Below are positions 31,952 to 41,582 of a stretch of 64,000 bases of DNA, piece after piece; position 1 is the first letter of the stretch; each line of letters begins with the position of its first letter. The notes below the pieces were generated by a model. It ran no database searches, was not told where the DNA came from, and saw nothing but the letters and a program-made list of their open reading frames with translations. Made by a program: the position numbers and the translations under genes. Origin of the DNA: G963678095 sp963678095 (GTDB lineage: Bacteria > Bacillota > Negativicutes > Selenomonadales > Selenomonadaceae); NCBI GenBank assembly GCA_963678095.2, contig CAXXXP010000001.1, positions 496,001-560,000 of the forward strand. The letters are read 5' to 3'.

Positions 31952-33889
31952 TCAGCGTGAAACTCGGTAGCGGTAAGCGCCGATGCCGAGTTCACGCGGA
32001 CTGATTTTTTTCAGGTCCTCCAGAATTTGCGGCTGGAATTGATAGCCCGGGGTGGCCAGCGCATCGAGCTCGTGACGATAAATTTTTGTCAGCTGCGCGG
32101 TCAGTTCAGGGGAATAATGCTGTGCTTCCAGGCGATAAGAGGCCACGCCGTTCAGTTTTTCCAGGTATGGCAGCAGACATAGATCTTTGGCAAACAGGAT
32201 GTGGGTCCGTTCATACTGGTCTACGCGCAGTGGATGGGCCTCTTTAGCCGTGTCGAGCAGTGCGTAATGATGATCGGTCAGCTCTGGATTTTGCAGTGGT
32301 GAAAAATCCAGCTGCATGGCCGCAAAGTTATGATCGCAGATCATCGCCTCCGTTGCTCCGTGAACGATGATTTCAATCGGTAGTGCTGAGGCTTCGATGA
32401 GATCGCGTACCTGTGGATAGGAGGCCTCAAGGGATGCCACCGCCTGACGAATGCCGTTCTTCTTTAAAAACTGCGTGCTCAAATGGTTGAAGGTATTAAA
32501 GGCGAAATCTGCCTGAAGGGGCAGATCTGTCAAGGTGCGGGCCAGGTTCAAAGAACCCAGGTTGCTGACCATAATGCCGGCCGGCCGGATTTTCATCAGT
32601 TCGGCAAAAAACTGCTCGAGCTCGCCGCATTCGCGGCGCATTGTCGTACGGGGGGTAAGGACAACTACCTTTGTATTTGTCGTTTCAGCAATCTTTATGG
32701 CTGTCTGTATATCAGCCAATGTCCAAGGTCGCTGCGGCTTAAACGCCTCCCCACCAATGTAGATCGTATCGGCACCGTTTTCACAGGCTGCCTTTGCCGC
32801 AGCGAGATTCGCTACACGCACAGAGAGCTGACGATGGGCGGCGTTTTCAGCCTGAATGGGCAATTCGCGATCGAGTATGCCTGCTTTCAGGCCGGCTTCT
32901 TTTACAGCCTGACTGAAAAATCTTGGCTCGCGTTCGCCGGAAAAGCCGATGTCTTTTTTCCCAGGCTGGCCGAGAGCAAAGCAGGTCGTAAAGTCGCGGG
33001 AGCGATTGTCATAAAGATCCTGCCAGTCCTTTTCATCAACACTGTACCCGGTGGGATCTGCAATATAACTGTCAATGGCTTTGCGGTAGGTACGCACGAT
33101 GCGGCTGACAAAGTCTGGCGTACGCATTCGGCCTTCAATTTTAAAGGAGTGAACGCCTGCTTGGATCAGTTCCGGAATATTGCGATACATACACATGTCC
33201 TTGATCGCCAGGCGATAGTCGCCGGGGTCGTTTTCCGTGACAATTTCACCGGTGGCTTCGTCAAGCAGTTTGTAGGCCCAGCGGCACATTTTTAGGCAGC
33301 GCCCGCGATTGCCACTCTGGCCAAAAACGACGCCGGAATGGATGCACTGGCCGCTTTCGGAGATGCACATATCGCCATGCATAAAGTACTCGACTTCAAT
33401 GCCTGTGCGTTCTTTAAACAGGCTCAGCTCGGACAAGGTCATTTCCCGGCCGACGACAATGCGGGTAATCCCGTATTCTTTGAGTTTGTTTATGGCGTGT
33501 TCGTTATGTGTATTCATCATGACGGAGGTATGAAGCGGGATCGAAATTTTCAGCTCGCGCACGAGTTCCAGCACGGCTAGATCCTGAACGAGCAGGGCAT
33601 CCGGCTTAATTGTGTCGAGATACAGCAGATATTCTTTCAAGGGAGCCAGTTCCCGGTCGCTGAGCAGATTGTTGATTGTTATGTAAAGCTTTACCCCATG
33701 GGTATGGGCATAATCGACAGCTTTTTTTAGCATCGCGTCATCAAAATTTGTGTCACTGCGGTGCAGGCGCATATTAAAGTGCTTACCGCCGAGATATACG
33801 GCATCAGCACCGGCTTCGACGGCAGCGACAAGGGAGTCCCAGGTTCCGGCCGGAGCCAGTAATTCTACGGATTTACGGGTTAATAACAT
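31952..33889 (-). CDS. U32 family protein with two U32-like halves
   Basis: Known U32 members act in tRNA or rRNA hydroxylation or as proteases. The 645-residue protein has an N-terminal U32 domain with the signature FMHGDMCISESGQC (169-182) and Cys175, 182, 198 and 202, which in relatives bind an Fe-S cluster. A second half from about 355 repeats the fold start ('ACENGADTIYIGGEAF' against 'AVEAGADAVYLGGKHF') but lacks the cysteines. ATG at 33889 with AAGGAG ten bases upstream; it starts 20 bp after the preceding gene. Confidence 0.85.
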   Translation of the reverse strand: MLLTRKSVELLAPAGTWDSLVAAVEAGADAVYLGGKHFNMRLHRSDTNFDDAMLKKAVDYAHTHGVKLYITINNLLSDRELAPLKEYLLYLDTIKPDALLVQDLAVLELVRELKISIPLHTSVMMNTHNEHAINKLKEYGITRIVVGREMTLSELSLFKERTGIEVEYFMHGDMCISESGQCIHSGVVFGQSGNRGRCLKMCRWAYKLLDEATGEIVTENDPGDYRLAIKDMCMYRNIPELIQAGVHSFKIEGRMRTPDFVSRIVRTYRKAIDSYIADPTGYSVDEKDWQDLYDNRSRDFTTCFALGQPGKKDIGFSGEREPRFFSQAVKEAGLKAGILDRELPIQAENAAHRQLSVRVANLAAAKAACENGADTIYIGGEAFKPQRPWTLADIQTAIKIAETTNTKVVVLTPRTTMRRECGELEQFFAELMKIRPAGIMVSNLGSLNLARTLTDLPLQADFAFNTFNHLSTQFLKKNGIRQAVASLEASYPQVRDLIEASALPIEIIVHGATEAMICDHNFAAMQLDFSPLQNPELTDHHYALLDTAKEAHPLRVDQYERTHILFAKDLCLLPYLEKLNGVASYRLEAQHYSPELTAQLTKIYRHELDALATPGYQFQPQILEDLKKISPRELGIGAYRYRVSR

Positions 33890-33909
33890 ATTCTTGATGC
33901 TCCTTGTGA

Positions 33910-34782
33910 TCAATTGTAAATTTCAGCGGCTTGGGCTGTCAGATCTGTTGGCAGCTCAATACCGAGGTTGTCGGCGACAAATGCGTTTAGCAGAATTTGT
34001 GCCTGACGGGGCTGTCCAACCGGAATTGTTCCGGCGGCTTTTTTTTCGCAGAGAATAGCCTGGGCCTGATCGGCGCAGGCCTCGCCAAGGTCCGTATGGC
34101 TGGCACAAAGCGCAGCGAGTGCTCCCATGGAAACATTGGGGGCATGCGAGGCGATAATCGGCAGGTCCAGGGCGTCGGTATAATACGCAATGCTGGAAAA
34201 ATTTTCTTCAAGAATTTTCCCAATCGGCAGGAATAAAGCGTCGAGATCTTCCGGTAACAGTTCGTGCAGCAGGGAAAGATCAGCTGCCGTTTTAACTGCA
34301 ATTTCATACAGAGCGAAGCTTCCTTCAGCCGCCAGGCGGAAATTAGCAGCTTCAATCTGCGCATTTTGATCTTCGGCGGGAACCAGCATGCCGATTTTTT
34401 GGGCCGTGGGCAAGAGTTTTTTAATAAATGTGACCTTGTCTTTTGCCGGGACCATACCGCTCATACCAGTCATTTTACCGCCAGGGATGGCAACGGAGTC
34501 AACGAGTCCGGCGCTGACCGGATCAAAAACAGGTGTAAAAACGACCGGGATATTTTCAGGCAAGGCTTTTGCCGCCAGGGCAGCCGGGGTGGAGCAGGCA
34601 AAGATCAGATCCACCGATAAGGCAGCCAGTTCTTCCGCCGCCTGTTTCAGTGCGGCGGTATTGCCGTCGACATTGCGGTATTCGTAGGTGACAGCAATGT
34701 TCAAGGCTTCAAGTCTTTGCTTGAAGCCGCGTACTGCGTCATCCAAGTTTTGAGTTAGTTGCAAAATTCCTATATGAAACAA
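33910..34782 (-). CDS. ABC substrate-binding-like protein (TrpX/DUF534 family) without signal peptide
   Basis: A 290-residue protein with the two-lobe periplasmic-binding fold of the ABC_sub_bind (TrpX-like) family: 'IGILQLTQNLDDAVRGFKQ' at residue 4, 'IFACSTPAALAAKAL', 'IPVVFTPVFDPVSAGLV', and 'IASHAPNVSMGALAAL'. Relatives are lipoproteins, but here the mature-type sequence starts at the TTG start codon (AAAGAGGTG eight bases upstream), with no hydrophobic segment or lipobox. No permease or ATPase gene adjoins. It may be a cytoplasmic sensor or be wrongly started. Confidence 0.75.
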   Translation of the reverse strand: MFHIGILQLTQNLDDAVRGFKQRLEALNIAVTYEYRNVDGNTAALKQAAEELAALSVDLIFACSTPAALAAKALPENIPVVFTPVFDPVSAGLVDSVAIPGGKMTGMSGMVPAKDKVTFIKKLLPTAQKIGMLVPAEDQNAQIEAANFRLAAEGSFALYEIAVKTAADLSLLHELLPEDLDALFLPIGKILEENFSSIAYYTDALDLPIIASHAPNVSMGALAALCASHTDLGEACADQAQAILCEKKAAGTIPVGQPRQAQILLNAFVADNLGIELPTDLTAQAAEIYN

Positions 34783-34934
34783 TCGGATAACACCTCTTTA
34801 TCTTATTTTAAGCCATTTATAAATTATAACAATTTTTTGCCGAATAATAAAGTGGCAATCCGCAGCAGCTGGAAGCGGGCGTTGTCTGTCCATAAAATGG
34901 CGTGAGCAAGGGGGCATGGTCATTTTTAATCAGC

Positions 34935-34963
34935 TTGTCGAAGTGCGGTGCCTTCTGTATAAT
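34935..34963 (+). promoter_or_regulatory. Promoter of dnaE
   Basis: TTGTCG (34935-34940), 17 bp and a perfect TATAAT (34958-34963), 56 bp before the start codon. Confidence 0.65.
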
Positions 34964-35019
34964 AGAATCTATATTGTTGCTGAGAAAAATGCAGCTGGGA
35001 AAAATAGAGAGGCATTGCT

Positions 35020-38000
35020 ATGAATGAAATTAAAAACACAGCCGATGGGCAGTTTGTGCATCTGCATGTACATACAGAATACAGTCTGCTGGACGGAGCA
35101 AGCCGGATTAAAGATCTTGTCCGAACGGCAAAAGAATTAAATATGCCGGCGATTGCCATTACAGATCATGGCTCGATGTACGGCGTTATTGATTTTTATA
35201 AAGCAGCGAAAAAAGAAGGGATTAAGCCGATTATCGGCTGCGAGGTGTACCTTGCTCCTGGGTCACGTCATGACCGCTTTGAGGTTGATGGCACCCGCTA
35301 TTACCATCTGATTTTATTGGCTGAAAACGATCAGGGCTATAAAAATCTGGTAAAGCTTGTTTCTCTGGCCAATACGGAGGGCATGTATTATAAGCCGCGT
35401 GTTGACAAAGAGATTTTGCGCCAGTACAGTGAAGGTCTGATCTGCCTCAGTGCCTGTATTGCCGGGGAGATCCCCCAGGCTATCTTGCGCGACAATCTGG
35501 CGCTGGCAGACACATTGGTAGCCGAATACATTGAGATTTTTGGCCGGGATAATTTTTTTATCGAAATTCAGGATCATGGAATTCCCGAAGAAAAGCGGGC
35601 CAATATCGAATTGGTCAAACTGGCTGAAAAACATGCGGTTGGTCTGGTGGCCACCAATGACCTGCATTATATTAAAAAAGCGGACAGTGAGTTTCATGAT
35701 GTACTGCTCTGCATTCAAATGGGAAAAACCATTGATGATGAATCTCGCATGCGCTTTCATGGCGATATGTTTTACCTGAAGTCGGCCGAAGAAATGGCCC
35801 AGCTCTTTGGTGCTTATGAGGGGGCACTTGCCAATACACTCAAAATTGCCGAGCGCTGCCAGGTTGATTTTGAATTTGGCAAGCTTCATCTGCCAAATTT
35901 TCCGCTGCCAGAGGGAATGACGGATGATAAATATCTGCGCAAGCTTTGCGAAGAACGGCTCGAGCAGCGCTATCCACAAGCGGGCCAAACGGAGCGGGAT
36001 CGACTGGAATATGAGTTGGCAGTTATTCGCAAGATGGGGTACGACAGCTATTTTTTGATTGTTTGGGATTTTATAAATCATGCCCGCAGCCAGAAAATTG
36101 CCGTAGGTCCGGGACGAGGGTCGGCGGCCGGCAGTATCGTGGCCTATCTTTTGGGGATTACGGATATTGATCCGCTCGAATACAAGCTGCTCTTTGAACG
36201 CTTTTTAAATCCGGAACGCGTGACGATGCCGGATATTGATATTGATTTTTGCTATATGCGGCGTGAAGAGGTAATTGAATACGTCAAGCGTCTCTATGGT
36301 GATGATCATGTGGCGCAGATCATTACTTTCGGTACCATGGCAGCCAAGGGTGCTATTCGTGATGTTGGCAGGGTATTAAATATGTCCTATAGTGAAGTAG
36401 ACCAGGTTGCCAAACTGATTCCGGCAGAGCTCGGCATTACGATTGACAAGGCAATGAAACAGGTCAGTGAACTGCAGGCGCTCTACAATGAAAGTCCGGC
36501 CGTCAAGCGATTGCTTGATTTTGCCCGAGATGTGGAAGGCCTGCCACGACATTCCTCCACGCATGCGGCCGGAGTTGTTATTGCCCGCGATCCTTTGACG
36601 GACTATGTGCCGGTGCAGGTTTCTGAGGGAACTCTCGTTACCCAGTACGACAAGGATCACGTGGAAGAACTTGGCCTGCTTAAGATGGATTTTCTGGGAC
36701 TCAGAACATTAACTGTCATAAGTGATGCTCTGACTTACATAAAGGAGAGCCGTGGGCTTGATGTCGATCTGGAAAAGATTCCACTCGTCGATGAAAAGAC
36801 CTCCGCCATGCTTTGTGCCGGCCATACCGGGGCTGTTTTTCAAATGGAATCGGCTGGTATGACCACTTTGGTCAAAGACTTACGTCCGGAGGGGTTTGCG
36901 GATCTGATTCCTTTGGTTGCGCTTTACCGGCCGGGTCCGCTCGGCAGCGGCATGGTAACGGATTTTATTAACGGACGCCATGGGAAGAAAGAAGTCACTT
37001 ATATGCATCCGCTGCTAGAGCCTATCCTTAAGGAGACTTTCGGGGTTATTTTGTATCAGGAACAGGTTATGCAGATTGTGCAGGTTTTGGCGGGCTTTTC
37101 GCTCGGACAGGCGGATCTCTTGCGCCGGGCGATGGGGAAGAAAAAACATTCGATCTTGATGGCGCAAAAGGAAAGCTTCCTCAAGGGAACGGCGGCTAAT
37201 GGAATTGAGGATTCGCTGGCTAACACGATTTTTGACCTGCTTACGCATTTTGCCGATTATGGCTTTAATAAATCACATAGTGCGGCGTATGCCCTGGTCG
37301 CCTATCAGACCGCTTATCTGAAAGCACATTATCCACAGGAGTTTATGGCGGCAATGCTCTCGAGCATTATGGATACAAATGACAAAGTGGGGCTTTATAT
37401 CGAGCAGTGCCGTCATATGGGCATAAAAATACTGCCGCCGGACATCAATGCCAGTAAGGCCTCGTTCAGTGTGGATGGAGAAGCGATTCGCTTTGGTCTG
37501 GCAGCCGTGAAAAATGTCGGGGAAGCAGCGCTGAATAATCTGGTGCAGGTGCGTGAAAATGACGGTCCGTTTACTTCCCTGATCGATTTTTGTTCCCGGG
37601 TTGATATGCGAACGGTGAACAAGCGGGTTATGGAAAGTCTGATTAAAGGTGGGGCCTTTGACTCGCTTGGCGGGCGGCGGGCCCAGCTGCTGGCTATTCT
37701 CGATCAAGCTCTTGATGCTGCGGGGGCCCGTCAGCGCGATGCTGCCAGCGGGCAGCTGGGGCTATTTGATGAAGCTGCGATGGAAAAGGCGGAGGATATA
37801 CAGTTGCCGGATATCCCGGAACTGCCTAAACGGGAGATCCTTCAGCTGGAAAAAGAAATCACGGGTTTTTACATCACTGGGCATCCGCTTGATGAATACC
37901 GCGAAATACTGGAGAATTTTGTCACGATTCCTGAGTTGCTTGAGGGGAAAGCAAAAGAAGGGCAAATGGTAAAAATTGGCGGCCTTATTTCTGGGGCAAA

Positions 38001-38439
38001 AAGGATCACGACCAAAAAGGGTGATACGATGTGCTTTTTGGATGTTGAGGACTTTACAAATACCATAGAAGTCGTTGTTTTTCCCCGGGTATTCTACCAA
38101 CATGTCAATCTTCTGGCACCGGATGTGCCGGTTGTCATCCAGGGACGGTTCAATGAGACGGATACTGGCAGCAAGGTCATTGCCGATACGATTTGCTTGC
38201 TGGGGGAATATCAGCCAGAAATCCGGCTGCGGATTTCTGGGGAAAAGGAATCGGAAGAAACCTTTCAGGTCTTGCATGAAATTTTTGCTGCGCATCATGG
38301 GACGGCGATGGTTTACCTGCAGCTTGTCGACAAACGCAAGCTGATCAAGACGGAGCCGAAATTTTGGCTCGATCCGTCACCGACAGCGGTGGAAAAACTT
38401 GAAGCTTTGCTCGGCAAAGGTGCGGTGCAGTTTCAATAG
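35020..38439 (+). CDS. dnaE: DNA polymerase III alpha subunit
   Basis: Replicative C-family DNA polymerase. The 1139-residue protein has the N-terminal PHP domain (HLHVHTEYSLLDGAS, 14-28; 'ITDHGSMYG'), the polymerase core with 'GPGRGSAAGS' and the catalytic 'MPDIDIDF', the 'STHAAGVVI' region, helix-hairpin-helix segments, and a C-terminal OB fold ('VKIGGLISGAKRITTKKG'). No intein or internal exonuclease is present, so it is DnaE1 type rather than PolC. ATG with a GAGAGG-like site. Confidence 0.97.
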   Translation: MNEIKNTADGQFVHLHVHTEYSLLDGASRIKDLVRTAKELNMPAIAITDHGSMYGVIDFYKAAKKEGIKPIIGCEVYLAPGSRHDRFEVDGTRYYHLILLAENDQGYKNLVKLVSLANTEGMYYKPRVDKEILRQYSEGLICLSACIAGEIPQAILRDNLALADTLVAEYIEIFGRDNFFIEIQDHGIPEEKRANIELVKLAEKHAVGLVATNDLHYIKKADSEFHDVLLCIQMGKTIDDESRMRFHGDMFYLKSAEEMAQLFGAYEGALANTLKIAERCQVDFEFGKLHLPNFPLPEGMTDDKYLRKLCEERLEQRYPQAGQTERDRLEYELAVIRKMGYDSYFLIVWDFINHARSQKIAVGPGRGSAAGSIVAYLLGITDIDPLEYKLLFERFLNPERVTMPDIDIDFCYMRREEVIEYVKRLYGDDHVAQIITFGTMAAKGAIRDVGRVLNMSYSEVDQVAKLIPAELGITIDKAMKQVSELQALYNESPAVKRLLDFARDVEGLPRHSSTHAAGVVIARDPLTDYVPVQVSEGTLVTQYDKDHVEELGLLKMDFLGLRTLTVISDALTYIKESRGLDVDLEKIPLVDEKTSAMLCAGHTGAVFQMESAGMTTLVKDLRPEGFADLIPLVALYRPGPLGSGMVTDFINGRHGKKEVTYMHPLLEPILKETFGVILYQEQVMQIVQVLAGFSLGQADLLRRAMGKKKHSILMAQKESFLKGTAANGIEDSLANTIFDLLTHFADYGFNKSHSAAYALVAYQTAYLKAHYPQEFMAAMLSSIMDTNDKVGLYIEQCRHMGIKILPPDINASKASFSVDGEAIRFGLAAVKNVGEAALNNLVQVRENDGPFTSLIDFCSRVDMRTVNKRVMESLIKGGAFDSLGGRRAQLLAILDQALDAAGARQRDAASGQLGLFDEAAMEKAEDIQLPDIPELPKREILQLEKEITGFYITGHPLDEYREILENFVTIPELLEGKAKEGQMVKIGGLISGAKRITTKKGDTMCFLDVEDFTNTIEVVVFPRVFYQHVNLLAPDVPVVIQGRFNETDTGSKVIADTICLLGEYQPEIRLRISGEKESEETFQVLHEIFAAHHGTAMVYLQLVDKRKLIKTEPKFWLDPSPTAVEKLEALLGKGAVQFQ

Positions 38440-38530
38440 AAATATAATTTTTTTGCAGGAATCGTAGGTTCCATAGAGAATCACAGTATCTATACTACTT
38501 TGGTGTTCGTGTAAGGAGGCAGTGTGCATA

Positions 38531-38734
38531 ATGTGGACGTCCATATATATTGCAAATAATAAAAAACAGGCAGATAAGCTAAAAGTGCTGTTAGATGAAA
38601 ATGGGATTTTAACAAATATCCGGCCGGTGGGCATGGCCGCATCAACCGGAGAGGGCATGTTTGAAATACAGGTGCTCGAATCTGAGGTCGAAGAAGCGCA
38701 GGCGGTAATCTGCCAGGGTGTGGTAAAAAAATAA
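38531..38734 (+). CDS. Small DUF2007-like protein
   Basis: A 67-residue protein of the putative signal-transducing (DUF2007) type: 'IYIANNKKQADKLKVLLDENGI' forms a ferredoxin-like half, then 'FEIQVLESEVEEAQAVI'. In many Firmicutes a homologue follows dnaE, as here (91 bp gap). The function is unknown. The ATG at 38531 is preferred to the GTG at 38522, since AAGGAGG is 11 bases from the ATG and only 2 from the GTG. Confidence 0.7.
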   Translation: MWTSIYIANNKKQADKLKVLLDENGILTNIRPVGMAASTGEGMFEIQVLESEVEEAQAVICQGVVKK

Positions 38735-38787
38735 TGGGTCCGCTACCTTACAGCATAGGCCAAAGTTTTTGGCAGGGCGGGCAAAAT

Positions 38788-38833
38788 AAAAGCGTACGAA
38801 AATTTCCCGAGGGAAGCTTTCGTACGCTTTTTT
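38788..38833. terminator. Bidirectional terminator
   Basis: AAAAGCGTACGAAA (38788-38801) pairs perfectly with TTTCGTACGCTTTT (38818-38831), with an inner CCCGAGGG mini-hairpin. Confidence 0.9.
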
Positions 38834-38844
38834 GTCAAAGTCGC

Positions 38845-39426
38845 TTAGGCATCAAGCAGGCTGCGGTTTTTGAATACAGTATTGCGGGCTAAAACATAAA
38901 GGATACTAGCGACAAAAATAGAAGGGAGTGCATTTAACGCCATTGATATGGCACAATTTATGGCTGATATATAGGCTACCGGTTCTGGCAGTCCGAGAAT
39001 ATATACTTTAAAGGCCCAGCGGATGACTGGCTCCGTGAGAACATTGAGCAAAGACGCAAACAGGCCGGCAACGACCGTGCGGATGTACACTTGTTTCCTT
39101 GTCCGGGCGTCGGCAAGGTGCAGAATTTGATGAGCCATAAAAGCGCAGGCTAAGCCAAAGATGAATTTGGCGATAAAAGTCGGCGGGGCAGAGGTTGCAT
39201 AGCCGACGAGAATGTCGCCGATGGTCAGACCGATGGCGCCCGTGAGCCCCCCATATTTTCCCCCCAGTAAAAAAGCTGATAACATAATAAAGGCCGAACC
39301 AATATAAATCTTTCCGGGAAGGCCACCGCCCATCGGAATTTCAATGCGAAAATACGTAAAACAAATAAATGCCAGTGCGGCAAACATGGAAGCCAGTGTA
39401 AGCTTCAACAGTTTTTCGTCTCTCAT
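38845..39426 (-). CDS. ECF transporter S component
   Basis: A 193-residue membrane protein with about six hydrophobic segments and ECF S-component traits: 'RIEIPMGGGLPGKIYIGSAFIM' region, 'LGGKYGGLTGAIGLTIGDIL' and a helix with conserved glycines. It would bind a vitamin or similar micronutrient and use a shared EcfAAT energising module encoded elsewhere. The ligand is not clear, and no riboswitch precedes it. ATG at 39426 with AGGAGAG upstream; an earlier in-frame ATG lacks a site. Confidence 0.8.
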   Translation of the reverse strand: MRDEKLLKLTLASMFAALAFICFTYFRIEIPMGGGLPGKIYIGSAFIMLSAFLLGGKYGGLTGAIGLTIGDILVGYATSAPPTFIAKFIFGLACAFMAHQILHLADARTRKQVYIRTVVAGLFASLLNVLTEPVIRWAFKVYILGLPEPVAYISAINCAISMALNALPSIFVASILYVLARNTVFKNRSLLDA

Positions 39427-39598
39427 AAAATCTCTCCTGTCAGTCAATAAAATACAATACAAATAGTATACCGCAAACTGTAGCAGGAAAAAATAACACC
39501 CGTCATTTTGTTGATATTATATCGATACAATAGCAACAAAGTGGCGGGTATCAGCGGGGTTCTTATAGGAGCAGTAGAAAATCTTGGTCAAGATTCCA

Positions 39599-40714
39599 CT
39601 ATTTTTTTGGGTAAACGCCAATGGTGAGCGTATTCAAGAGGGGGAATTTGCTGCCGAGGCGACGGAACAGGGCGCCGATGGCAATGCTGCCGGCAGCTAC
39701 GAGCAGGTAGAAAATAATGGCAATTGTGCCGGTCATGACGTGGTTGCCGGCGGCCAGGCCCAAGGAAAGATACGTGATCAGAACCGGATGAAATAGATAG
39801 GCAAAATACGAATGCCGTCCGAGCACTGACAGAAGTGTATGCACCCGCGCCGGATAATTGTTATAGGAAAAGATCGTAAAAAAGAAAATAGAGGCGGCGA
39901 TCGTGTAGAAAATTCCCGCCGGTGAAAGCTGATGTGCAGTATTGATGGCCTCTTCGGCTGTGTAGCCTCGGCTGAAAATTAGTTCGTAATAATAGGCTAA
40001 CAAGGCAGTCATGCTGCCAAAGAAAAAAATAGTGATGAGGTTGCGTTTTTCCTGCATGAACTTTTGGAAGGCCTCATAGTGAACCGCAAGCCAGCCGCCG
40101 AGAAGGAATATAAATACATAATGGAAGACCCAGTAATTGAGGCGGTAGACGAGTAGGGCTTTTAACAGGGGATTTTCTATGCCATAGGGATTCATGATAA
40201 AGCTGGAGTAATAATCAAAGGCAATCTGCAGCAAAAGCAAAAACAGAAGCCGAACGGCATTCATGTGTTTTATCAGATAAATCCAGACCGGCATAAAAAG
40301 GTAAAACCAGAGCATGATTACCAGAAAGTAAAGCTGATAGCAGGCAAAGCCAAAAAAAAGGTAGCGTAGAAAGGTCAACGGAGACAGCAGGGAGGCATCA
40401 TGATATAAAAAAGTATACTGCAAAATATAAAATAATGACCAAACAAGATAAGGCACAAGAACTGTTTTGAAGCGTCGGCGCATAAAATCCCGATAGTCAA
40501 ATCGATCTTGCAGATTCAGGTTATAGAACAAACCAAAGGCTGAGATGAAGAAAAAAATTGGAACGCTGAAACGGGTGAAGATTTCAAACATTGCGACCAG
40601 ATGAATATTACTGGTCGGATTTGATAAATACTGTGATCCCGTGTGTATGCCGATGACGCCAAGCATCGAAATGCCGCGGATATATTCAATCGCGGGGATT
40701 CGTTGTTTTTTCAT
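39599..40714 (-). CDS. Acyltransferase 3 family membrane protein
   Basis: A 371-residue integral membrane protein with about 10 hydrophobic segments. The N terminus 'IEYIRGISMLGVIGIHTG' with His21 is typical of the acyltransferase_3 (OafA/IcaC-like) family, as is 'FRRRFKTVLVPYLVWS'-like sequence (here MRRRFKTVLVPYLVWS). Such proteins O-acetylate or succinylate cell-surface polysaccharides or lipids. There is no attached SGNH domain; a secreted SGNH protein occurs at 20.3-21.9 kb but is not adjacent. Confidence 0.85.
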   Translation of the reverse strand: MKKQRIPAIEYIRGISMLGVIGIHTGSQYLSNPTSNIHLVAMFEIFTRFSVPIFFFISAFGLFYNLNLQDRFDYRDFMRRRFKTVLVPYLVWSLFYILQYTFLYHDASLLSPLTFLRYLFFGFACYQLYFLVIMLWFYLFMPVWIYLIKHMNAVRLLFLLLLQIAFDYYSSFIMNPYGIENPLLKALLVYRLNYWVFHYVFIFLLGGWLAVHYEAFQKFMQEKRNLITIFFFGSMTALLAYYYELIFSRGYTAEEAINTAHQLSPAGIFYTIAASIFFFTIFSYNNYPARVHTLLSVLGRHSYFAYLFHPVLITYLSLGLAAGNHVMTGTIAIIFYLLVAAGSIAIGALFRRLGSKFPLLNTLTIGVYPKK

Positions 40715-40804
40715 AGAAAAAGCAGCTCCTTAATTTATACATATAGAATCTATTATAAAAGCAGAAGGCGTGGATGTAAATGACTGTAAATAAAATATGC
40801 AGGG

Positions 40805-40836
40805 CAAAAAAAAGAACCGCCGGCTGGCGGTTCTTT
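40805..40836 (-). terminator. Terminator after the SIMPL gene
   Basis: AAAGAACCGCC (40811-40821) pairs with GGCGGTTCTTT (40826-40836); on the minus strand eight T follow. Confidence 0.9.
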
Positions 40837-40845
40837 CGTTTAAAG

Positions 40846-41553
40846 TCAATCCATGATGAATTCAATTTGCACACTGGCGCTGATGTTTACGTTGCCACCT
40901 TCAATCGGAGTCGAGTCGGCAGCTGCCTTATTGAGTAGCATCTGGCCGAACTGACGGCTTTCGATGCGGGTACCATTCTCACGAATGCTAAGCACATTGA
41001 TAATGTGCTTACCGGCAGCATTGGCAAGGAGATCCGCTTTTTCACGAGCATCTCTGACCGCAGCCTTAATGGCATTTTGCTGGACTTTGTCGGTATTTTT
41101 TACAGTAAAATCAATCGAATTGATCTTATTGGCCCCGCAGGCAATGGCCGTATCGATGATATCGCCGACAGCTTTGACGTCGTTAATCGTTACGGAAACT
41201 GTGTTGTCAACGGTATAGCCGATGATGTCATTGCTGTGGTTTTTTTCTTCACTGTATATAGGATAGAAACTGTAATTCTGGGTTTGAATATCGCTGGTAC
41301 TGATACCTTTTTCTTTCAGGGAGTCACGAATAGCGGTGGCAATTGCTGCATTTTTTTGCTGCGCTTCCGCTGCCGTGGCTGCATTGCTGGTAACGCCGAT
41401 GGCGATGCTGGCCTGATCCGGAGCAGCGGCAAGCGCTGCTGAGCCCTGAACAGAAACCGTATGGACGGCTGCGTTATCAGTGGTGGCAGCAAAGGCTGCC
41501 TGTGGCAGCAGGAATATCGCGCAAACGATGAGCAAAAGTCTAAGGTTTTTCAT
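40846..41553 (-). CDS. Secreted SIMPL (DUF541) domain protein
   Basis: A 235-residue exported protein. Residues 1-22 are a signal peptide ending in QAAFAA. The remainder is a SIMPL/DUF541 domain: 'VSVQGSAALAAAPDQASIAIGV', 'ISTSDIQTQNYSFYPIY', 'GYTVDNTVSVTINDVKAVG' and 'ARDAREKADLLA'-like helix (VRDAREKADLLA). Members such as YggE relate to oxidative stress, but the biochemical role is unknown. The ATG at 41553 has AAAGGAG upstream. Confidence 0.9.
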   Translation of the reverse strand: MKNLRLLLIVCAIFLLPQAAFAATTDNAAVHTVSVQGSAALAAAPDQASIAIGVTSNAATAAEAQQKNAAIATAIRDSLKEKGISTSDIQTQNYSFYPIYSEEKNHSNDIIGYTVDNTVSVTINDVKAVGDIIDTAIACGANKINSIDFTVKNTDKVQQNAIKAAVRDAREKADLLANAAGKHIINVLSIRENGTRIESRQFGQMLLNKAAADSTPIEGGNVNISASVQIEFIMD

Positions 41554-41582
41554 AAAAATCTCCTTTGTGATGTATAAATTTT

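Noticed and set aside
32483..33295. 270-codon open frame antisense to the U32 gene
   Set aside because: Same reasons; the U32 protein on the minus strand has clear motifs.
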